Position numbers and translations under genes: made by a program
Assembly: GCA_040383605.1 (NCBI GenBank)
Contig: JBEIDF010000040.1
Span: 1 to 22,422, forward strand
DNA from: M3007 sp040383605
GTDB taxonomy: Bacteria > Bacteroidota > Bacteroidia > Chitinophagales > Saprospiraceae
Direction: 5' to 3'
DNA length: 22,422 bases
The notes under the pieces: generated by a model
Database searches by the model: none
Told to the model about the DNA's origin: nothing
Seen by the model: the letters and a program-made list of their open reading frames with translations, nothing else
In this document: one piece after another, positions 14,552 to 19,435 of the stretch
How positions within the stretch are numbered: the first letter of the stretch is position 1
Layout: every line of letters starts with the position of its first letter

Positions 14552-15268
14552 ATGACCCGATCTCCCATCCTCGACATCTGGCACGGCTTCGTGCACCTGC
14601 TCTATCCCCTCCTGTGTGTCGGCTGTAACCGCGAGCTGCCGACCGGAAACGCCTGCTTCTGCGTCCGGTGCCGACTCCGACTGGAAACAACGGATCATCT
14701 GCTCCACCAGGAAAACGAATTTACCAACCGGTTCTGGGGCCGACTGCCGCTGCACACCGGCGCGGCGATGTATTATTTCCGCAGAAAAAGTCCGGTGCAA
14801 CAAGCGCTGCACCTGCTCAAATACAAAGATAAACCGGATATCGGCCAGCGCCTGGGCCGCGAACTCGGTCGGCAAATCGCAGGCGCAGAACACCTGTCGG
14901 ACCTCGACGGGATCATTCCAATCCCACTACACCCCAAAAAAGAACGCGTGCGCGGCTACAACCAAAGCACGGTGTTCGCGCAAGGCATTTCGGATTCGCT
15001 GGAAATTCCAATGCTGCCGAAACTACTCCAAAAGCCGACTATTACAGACACGCAAACCCGAAAAAAACGGCTGGATCGCTTCGAAAATGTCCGCACGGTC
15101 TTTCACGCACCTCGACCAGATCTGCTGGCCGGCCGCCATATCTTGCTGGTGGACGATGTGCTCACAACCGGCGCCACGCTGGAGGCCGCCGCACAAACGC
15201 TGCTCGACGCCGGTGTCGGAAAAATTAGTATGGCCACGATCGCGATTGCGGTAAATCGGGGGTATTAA
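14552..15268 (+). CDS. comF: ComF family protein (phosphoribosyltransferase-like)
   Basis: 238 aa, usual length for the family. The N terminus carries a zinc-ribbon-like set of cysteines: C22-x2-C25 and C35/C37-x2-C40 (LLCVGCNREL ... CFCVRC). The C-terminal half is a type I phosphoribosyltransferase domain with the PRPP loop at 197-209 (ILLVDDVLTTGAT), plus the ComF marks IIPIPLHPKKERVRGYNQS and TRKKRLDRFENV. ComF proteins are needed for DNA uptake during natural transformation in some bacteria, probably with the PriA-type helicase; in Bacteroidota the role is not settled. There is no neighbouring competence gene. It is convergent with the S41 peptidase, with only 27 bases between the stops and no clear terminator. 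Confidence 0.93.
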   Translation: MTRSPILDIWHGFVHLLYPLLCVGCNRELPTGNACFCVRCRLRLETTDHLLHQENEFTNRFWGRLPLHTGAAMYYFRRKSPVQQALHLLKYKDKPDIGQRLGRELGRQIAGAEHLSDLDGIIPIPLHPKKERVRGYNQSTVFAQGISDSLEIPMLPKLLQKPTITDTQTRKKRLDRFENVRTVFHAPRPDLLAGRHILLVDDVLTTGATLEAAAQTLLDAGVGKISMATIAIAVNRGY

Positions 15269-15295
15269 TCAGCTGTTTGGAGGGTGCCTGCTGGC

Positions 15296-16921
15296 TTAGC
15301 GCGTGTCTAAAATTTGTTCATAACGGGCCGGATCGTTCAGCAGTTGGACGGCCGCCTCCACGTCCGGGTCGTTTTTGAGTTTTTTGCGCACCTTTCCGCG
15401 TTGGAAGAAAAAGCGTCCGATGATTTCCTGTTCGACTTCGCGGATAATTCGGGCTTTATTGCGCTCCAGTTCGCCGTTTTTCGCTGCGAGGATTTTGTTT
15501 TCCAGGGCGGTCAGGTCGGTTTCGCTGAGGTAGGTTTCTTTTGCGTTGAGCGCTTTGAGTTCCTGCAATTTTTTTTCCGAGTCGCTGACGTAGGTAAACC
15601 GGCGATTTTGGACGAAGGTGCTGAACGCATCCCAATTTTGGAATTGGAACGTTTCGATGGAGTCAATGGTAGGATTTTTCAGTGCCCATTCCGTGACGTA
15701 GTCGAAGATGATCTGTTGTTCGAGCAGTGCCTTTACGATTCCGGTAGCGGAGTCCACCGGCAGCATGACGTCTGGTTTGACGCCGCCGCCGTCGAGCACC
15801 GTACGGCCGCCGCGGGTTTTGAAACGGGCGCGTTCCGCTTCCGGGATATCCACCGGTTCGCCATTTTTGTATTGGACAGACTGGATACAGCGGCCCGAGG
15901 GGATATAATATTTGGCGGTGGTGAGTTTAATTTTGGAATTATACCCCACGTCCTTGGTATTTTGCACCAGGCCCTTGCCGTAGCTGCGTTGGCCCATCAG
16001 CACGCCGCGGTCGAGGTCTTGCAGCGAACCCGACACGATTTCGCTCGCGGAGGCGCTCATTTTATTGATCAGCACCACCAGTTTGATTTCTTCATCTACC
16101 GGCGTGCGCTCCGTTCGGAATTCGCGATTCCATTCCGGCACCTTGCCTTTGGTGCTGGTGATAAAAGTACCGCGGGGCAGGAACACATTCGAGACATTGA
16201 CCGCTTCGTTGAGCAGACCGCCGCCGTTGTCGCGCAGGTCGAGAATGACCCCTTTCAGTCCGGGGTGTTGCGATTTGAGGCGTCGGAGCGCATCGGCCAC
16301 ATTATCGCCGGCGTCGCGGGTGAAGGTATTGAGATTGATATAGCCGATATTTTCCGCCACGATACCCGAGTGGGGCACATTGGGCGCTTCCATCTCTTCG
16401 CGGGTGAACGCGATTCGGAGTTCTTTGTCTTCGCCGGGGCGGCGCATCACGAGTTCTGCCTTCGTACCCGGGAAACCGCGGAGGAAGCTCAGCACCTCTT
16501 CGGCGCTGCGGCCTTTTGCGCTTTGGTTGTTGATCGAGAGGAAGGCGTCGCCCACCTTCAGGCCGGCTTTTTGAGCCGGGCTGCCCTCGAGGATTTCCGA
16601 GACGACCACATAGTCGCCCATTTTTTTGGCTTCTGCGCCGAGGCCCTGGTATTTTCCTTCATAGATATACCGGTAGCCTTCGATATCCGTTTCGGAGATA
16701 TAATTGGTGAAAGGATCCAGTCCGCCGAGCATCGCGTCCAGTCCGCTGCGCATGAACGTGGCGGGATCCAGTTCGTCCACATACGAGTGGTTAATTTCGC
16801 GATAGACGTTGCTGAAGATTTCCAAATTTTTGGAAATATCGAAGTACTTGCTGCTTTGGGCGTGTGCGGTGGAAGCGAGGAGGCAGAGGAGGAGGGCGGG
16901 GGGTATTTTTTGAAATAACAT
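15296..16921 (-). CDS. S41 family C-terminal processing peptidase (Ctp/Tsp-like)
   Basis: A periplasmic serine protease that trims or degrades envelope proteins. I place the start at 16921, since MLFQKIPPALLLCLLASTAHA is a textbook signal peptide and AAGGAA lies about 12 bases upstream. A longer frame from 16966 would add 15 residues before it and begin next to palindromic repeat B. The mature protein has an N-terminal helical part (SKYFDISKNLEIFSNVYREI), a PDZ domain (GLGAEAKKMGDYVVVSEILEGS ... LMVRRPGEDK region) and the peptidase domain. The catalytic dyad is the middle Ser of SASASE (Ser291 from this start) and the Lys of YGKGLVQ, 25 residues later, as in known Ctp proteins. The C-terminal 120 residues are helical and charged. 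Total length about 541 aa, normal for Bacteroidota. Confidence 0.93.
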   Translation of the reverse strand: MLFQKIPPALLLCLLASTAHAQSSKYFDISKNLEIFSNVYREINHSYVDELDPATFMRSGLDAMLGGLDPFTNYISETDIEGYRYIYEGKYQGLGAEAKKMGDYVVVSEILEGSPAQKAGLKVGDAFLSINNQSAKGRSAEEVLSFLRGFPGTKAELVMRRPGEDKELRIAFTREEMEAPNVPHSGIVAENIGYINLNTFTRDAGDNVADALRRLKSQHPGLKGVILDLRDNGGGLLNEAVNVSNVFLPRGTFITSTKGKVPEWNREFRTERTPVDEEIKLVVLINKMSASASEIVSGSLQDLDRGVLMGQRSYGKGLVQNTKDVGYNSKIKLTTAKYYIPSGRCIQSVQYKNGEPVDIPEAERARFKTRGGRTVLDGGGVKPDVMLPVDSATGIVKALLEQQIIFDYVTEWALKNPTIDSIETFQFQNWDAFSTFVQNRRFTYVSDSEKKLQELKALNAKETYLSETDLTALENKILAAKNGELERNKARIIREVEQEIIGRFFFQRGKVRKKLKNDPDVEAAVQLLNDPARYEQILDTR

Positions 16922-16975
16922 ACGTGTCGAATTTCCTTGATACGGGGTAATCGGTAAAATTGTCATCTTATTATA

Positions 16976-17139
16976 AGAGCGTGTCTAAAATTATATTCTA
17001 TGCTAATATGAAAAGGATTTTTTAGCCAGACAAGGCGCTTTTTGCAGGCGTAATGGGACTAATTACGGCGAAAAAAGGAACGAAGTATGGCTGAAAAAGA
17101 CTTTCATATTATCGAGAAATATAATTTTAGACATGCTCT
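16976..17139. repeat. Palindromic repeat B (MITE-like), 164 bp
   Basis: An imperfect inverted repeat centred at about 17058. The outer arms are AGAGCGTGTCTAAAATTATA (from 16976) and a matching TATAATTTTAGACATGCTCT ending at 17139, with one mismatch. Inner matches include TAATATGAAA/TTTCATATTA and AGCCA/TGGCT, and the centre is CGTAAT-7 bases-ATTACG (17049-17067). TAA stands directly on both sides of GAGC...GCTC, a possible 3-bp target duplication. No coding potential. It fills most of the 358-bp gap between the S41 peptidase and the hydrolase; the remainder (17140-17279) has a few small hairpins only. Confidence 0.82.
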
Positions 17140-17168
17140 AAGTATATACTTACAAAATTTTCTTAAAA

Positions 17169-17206
17169 CTAACACATCAGCTATGTTAGGTCGGGCGTAG
17201 CGCCCG
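17169..17206 (-). terminator. Stem-loops downstream of the alpha/beta hydrolase
   Basis: On the minus strand, the transcript leaving the hydrolase first meets a GC-rich hairpin, CGGGCG-CTA-CGCCCG (17206-17192), then CTAACA-9 bases-TGTTAG (17189-17169) followed by TTTTAAG. Either could end transcription; neither has a long T-run. Confidence 0.35.
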
Positions 17207-17279
17207 CAAAGTAATTACAGTTTTTACAAAGTTAACGACATTTCCTAAAGCGCCAACAAATGTTTTTCCAGCGCACTTT

Positions 17280-18047
17280 TTACCCCAAAAATTCATTCAA
17301 CACGGCGAGCATCGCTGCCGGCTGTTCGGCGTGCACCCAATGGCCGGCGTTGGGGATGGTGCGGAGTTCGGCCTGCGGAAACAGTTTTTGAACGAGCGGC
17401 CAGTCGGCATCGCGGATATAATCGGAATTTGCGCCGCGGACGAACAGCGTCGGCCCCGCGTACACGGCGCCGGGCGGCCCGGCGACCGGCGCCAGGATGT
17501 CAGCGAAATGTTTCCACAGCACGGGCAGGTTCATTTTCCAGTGGAAACTGCCGTCGGCTTCGCGGGTGATGTTTTTTAACAAAAACTGGCGGACGCCCGG
17601 CTCTGGAATGCGCTCGGCCAAATACGCCTCGATGGCTTCGCGGCTCGCCACCGTCTCCAGATTCAATTGCAGGAGCGCTTGAAATATCGCGCTGTGTTTG
17701 TTTTCCGCCTGCCCCGGCGCAATATCCACCACCACCAGCCTGCGCACCATGTCGGGGTGCTCCAGCGCCAACTGCATGGCGACTTTACCGCCCATGGAAT
17801 GGCCCACAACGTCTGCGGAAAACATCCACCGACGCTCCATGAACGCCTGGATATCGGCGGCCATCTCCGGGTACGTATGCGATTCGGTATGCGGCGACCG
17901 GCCGTGGTTGCGCAAATCGGGCGTAACCACCAAATGCCGATCAGACAGCGCCTTGGCAATCGTCTGCCAGTTGTCGGAAAAACCAAATAATCCGTGAAGG
18001 ATGAGCACCGGGTTGCCCTGGCCAAACTCGCGCGCGTAGAGATTCAT
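17280..18047 (-). CDS. Alpha/beta hydrolase (YbfF-like esterase)
   Basis: 255 aa, a compact alpha/beta hydrolase. Visible motifs: oxyanion-hole HGLFGFSDNW (18-27), the strand VVTPDLRNHGRSPH (40-53), nucleophile Ser84 in VVGHSMGGKVAM, the VVVDIAPG strand, an acidic residue in FVRGANSDYI and catalytic His236 in NAGHWVHAEQP. The LRNHGRS and DIAP motifs are typical of the YbfF/ABHD11 group, esterases acting on short acyl esters or thioesters. The natural substrate is unknown; cytoplasmic, with no signal peptide. It stands alone on the minus strand and is bracketed by two different palindromic repeats (16976-17139 and 18171-18325). A CAAAACAG at 18102-18109, read in reverse, is one base from a -7 box, without a visible -33. 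Confidence 0.92.
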   Translation of the reverse strand: MNLYAREFGQGNPVLILHGLFGFSDNWQTIAKALSDRHLVVTPDLRNHGRSPHTESHTYPEMAADIQAFMERRWMFSADVVGHSMGGKVAMQLALEHPDMVRRLVVVDIAPGQAENKHSAIFQALLQLNLETVASREAIEAYLAERIPEPGVRQFLLKNITREADGSFHWKMNLPVLWKHFADILAPVAGPPGAVYAGPTLFVRGANSDYIRDADWPLVQKLFPQAELRTIPNAGHWVHAEQPAAMLAVLNEFLG

Positions 18048-18144
18048 GGTGTGTGGATGCTGCGTTCGCGCGTTGGAACACCCGGAAGCTGCGTTCGTTC
18101 ACAAAACAGCCGAAAAAATACAAGCCAATCCTGCAGAATAGGAC

Positions 18145-18152
18145 TAATTTTG
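18145..18152 (+). promoter_or_regulatory. -7 box (TAatTTTG) upstream of repeat C and the TPR lipoprotein
   Basis: TAATTTTG matches TAnnTTTG exactly on the plus strand. No -33 TTG is seen. If it drives the TPR gene at 18353, the 155-bp palindrome lies inside the 5' leader. Confidence 0.3.
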
Positions 18153-18170
18153 CGGCTTGAGCGCGTTGGG

Positions 18171-18325
18171 GGCTGTCTCATAAGTATTCAACGAAATCAA
18201 GCAGAGAAATAAAATTTCGATCGAGCATAGTGTCGGCGTGACCTTAAGTTATTCCGACACGTATCCGGCCGATTTTCAACATTATGTTTTGTTGATTTCG
18301 TGGTACTGTACCTTGTGAGACCGCC
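18171..18325. repeat. Palindromic repeat C (MITE-like), about 155 bp
   Basis: The outer arms are GGCTGTCTCATAAG (from 18171) and CTTGTGAGACCGCC (ending 18325), inverted with two mismatches. Further in, CGAAATCAA (18192-18200) pairs with TTGATTTCG (18292-18300), and the core GTGTCGG (18230-18236) pairs with CCGACAC (18254-18260). The arms contain small indels. The GGCTGTCTCA end is reminiscent of IS1182-type ends, from memory only. It has no coding potential and no clear target duplication. Confidence 0.75.
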
Positions 18326-18352
18326 TCTTAAAGAACGCGTTCAAATCGCACA

Positions 18353-19366
18353 ATGAAAAAACTGCAATTCCTCTTCCTGGCCGGCGCGCTCGGCGCTCTG
18401 GTTGCCTGCGGCGGCGGCGCGGAAGAAAAAAAACCGGCCGGCGCCGACCCCAATCCGGAACTGACGGCGCTCGGAAAATTGATCGAGGCCAATCCCGATA
18501 ATGATACCCTGCTCTTTCAGCGGGCGGAATTGTATTACGACCTGCAGGGTTTTGATGAAGCGCTGCGCGACCTGAACCGCGCCCTGCAATTGGACTCCAT
18601 GCAGCCGGCCTATTACCACCTGCTGGCCGATGTGCTGCTCGATTACGGCCGCCCCAACGATTCCAAGCGCGCCCTCGACGTGCTCACACTCGCTTCCGAG
18701 CGCTTTCCGGAACGCGTCGGCACGCTGCTTAAACTCAGCGAATTTCAATTGATCGTGCGCAAACACACCGATGCGCTGGGGACGCTCAATAAGATTTTGC
18801 TGCGCGATCCGCAAAACGCCGAGGCCTTTTTCATGACTGGCCGGGTGGCGCTCGATATGGGCGACACGACCCGCGCGATGGCTGCCCTGCAAAAAGCCGT
18901 TCAATTCGACGCCTCGCTCGTGGACGCCTGGCTGTTCCTCGGCCGCCTGTGCTCCGACCAGAACGATCCCCGCGCGATTCAATACTTCGACAATGCCCTG
19001 CGGATAGACTCGGCCAACCTGGACGCCCGGGAATTTAAAGGCGTGTTTTACAAACGCCGCGGCGCGTTCGACCAGGCTTTTGAGGTCTATCGCGATATCG
19101 TGCAACGCAACCCGGATTACTCAAACGCCTATTTCGACATGGCGATGATCTACCTCGAATTGGATTCGCTGGGCAAAGCGCGGGATCATTTTGATATGGC
19201 GATTAAAACAGACCCCCTGTTTGTCAAAGCGTATTTTTACCGCGGCATCACCTCGGAATTGCAGGGCAATATCAGCGCCGCGAAAGAAGACTATAAGCAG
19301 GCGCTGAAAATGTCGCCGCAGTTTGCCGAAGCCAAAGAAGCCCTTGAAAGCCTCGAAAAAAAGTAA
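18353..19366 (+). CDS. TPR-repeat lipoprotein
   Basis: 337 aa. A lipoprotein signal peptide with lipobox L16-V-A-C19 (LGALVACGGG), so it is lipid-anchored at Cys19, followed by a short charged linker (GGGAEEKKPAGADPNPE). The rest is about eight tetratricopeptide repeats, for example AEAFFMTGRVALDMGDTTRA, SNAYFDMAMIYLELDSLGKA and VKAYFYRGITSELQGNISAA, each ending with a D/NP-type turn. TPR arrays bind partner proteins, and such lipoproteins often serve as envelope scaffolds, but the partner cannot be read from context. The lipobox fixes the start at 18353. It is on the same strand as the acyl-CoA mutase that follows 69 bases later; no terminator is visible between them, so co-transcription is possible. 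Confidence 0.92.
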   Translation: MKKLQFLFLAGALGALVACGGGAEEKKPAGADPNPELTALGKLIEANPDNDTLLFQRAELYYDLQGFDEALRDLNRALQLDSMQPAYYHLLADVLLDYGRPNDSKRALDVLTLASERFPERVGTLLKLSEFQLIVRKHTDALGTLNKILLRDPQNAEAFFMTGRVALDMGDTTRAMAALQKAVQFDASLVDAWLFLGRLCSDQNDPRAIQYFDNALRIDSANLDAREFKGVFYKRRGAFDQAFEVYRDIVQRNPDYSNAYFDMAMIYLELDSLGKARDHFDMAIKTDPLFVKAYFYRGITSELQGNISAAKEDYKQALKMSPQFAEAKEALESLEKK

Positions 19367-19435
19367 TCAGTTCGCCGTATCTCGAACTTTAGAAACGTCT
19401 TTGCGTTCCTTTCACCGTACAACAAACGCTGCACC

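Larger units (their letters stand above)
18048..18352. other. 305-bp divergent gap with palindromic repeat C
   Basis: Lies between the starts of the hydrolase (minus) and the TPR lipoprotein (plus). It holds palindromic repeat C (18171-18325) and a TAATTTTG box at 18145-18152. No ORF is supported. Confidence 0.6.

Noticed and set aside
15301..15315. GCGTGTCTAAAATT at the end of the S41 gene, identical to 14 bases at the left end of palindromic repeat B (16979-16992)
   Set aside because: It is explained by the coding sequence for the terminal LDTR-stop. No partner arm or further similarity follows, and a 14-base match by chance in 22 kb is not rare.
15314..16918. A 534-codon open frame on the plus strand
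   Set aside because: Antisense to the S41 peptidase, which has a signal peptide, PDZ domain and catalytic Ser/Lys. The plus-strand product is Phe- and Ala-rich without domain features.
17140..17151. Perfect 12-bp palindrome AAGTATATACTT next to repeat B
   Set aside because: Short and AT-rich, with no second copy or neighbouring regulator to suggest an operator; probably chance.
19396..19403. CGTCTTTG as a -7 box for the mutase gene
   Set aside because: Two mismatches to TAnnTTTG and no -33 element; not enough to list as a promoter.
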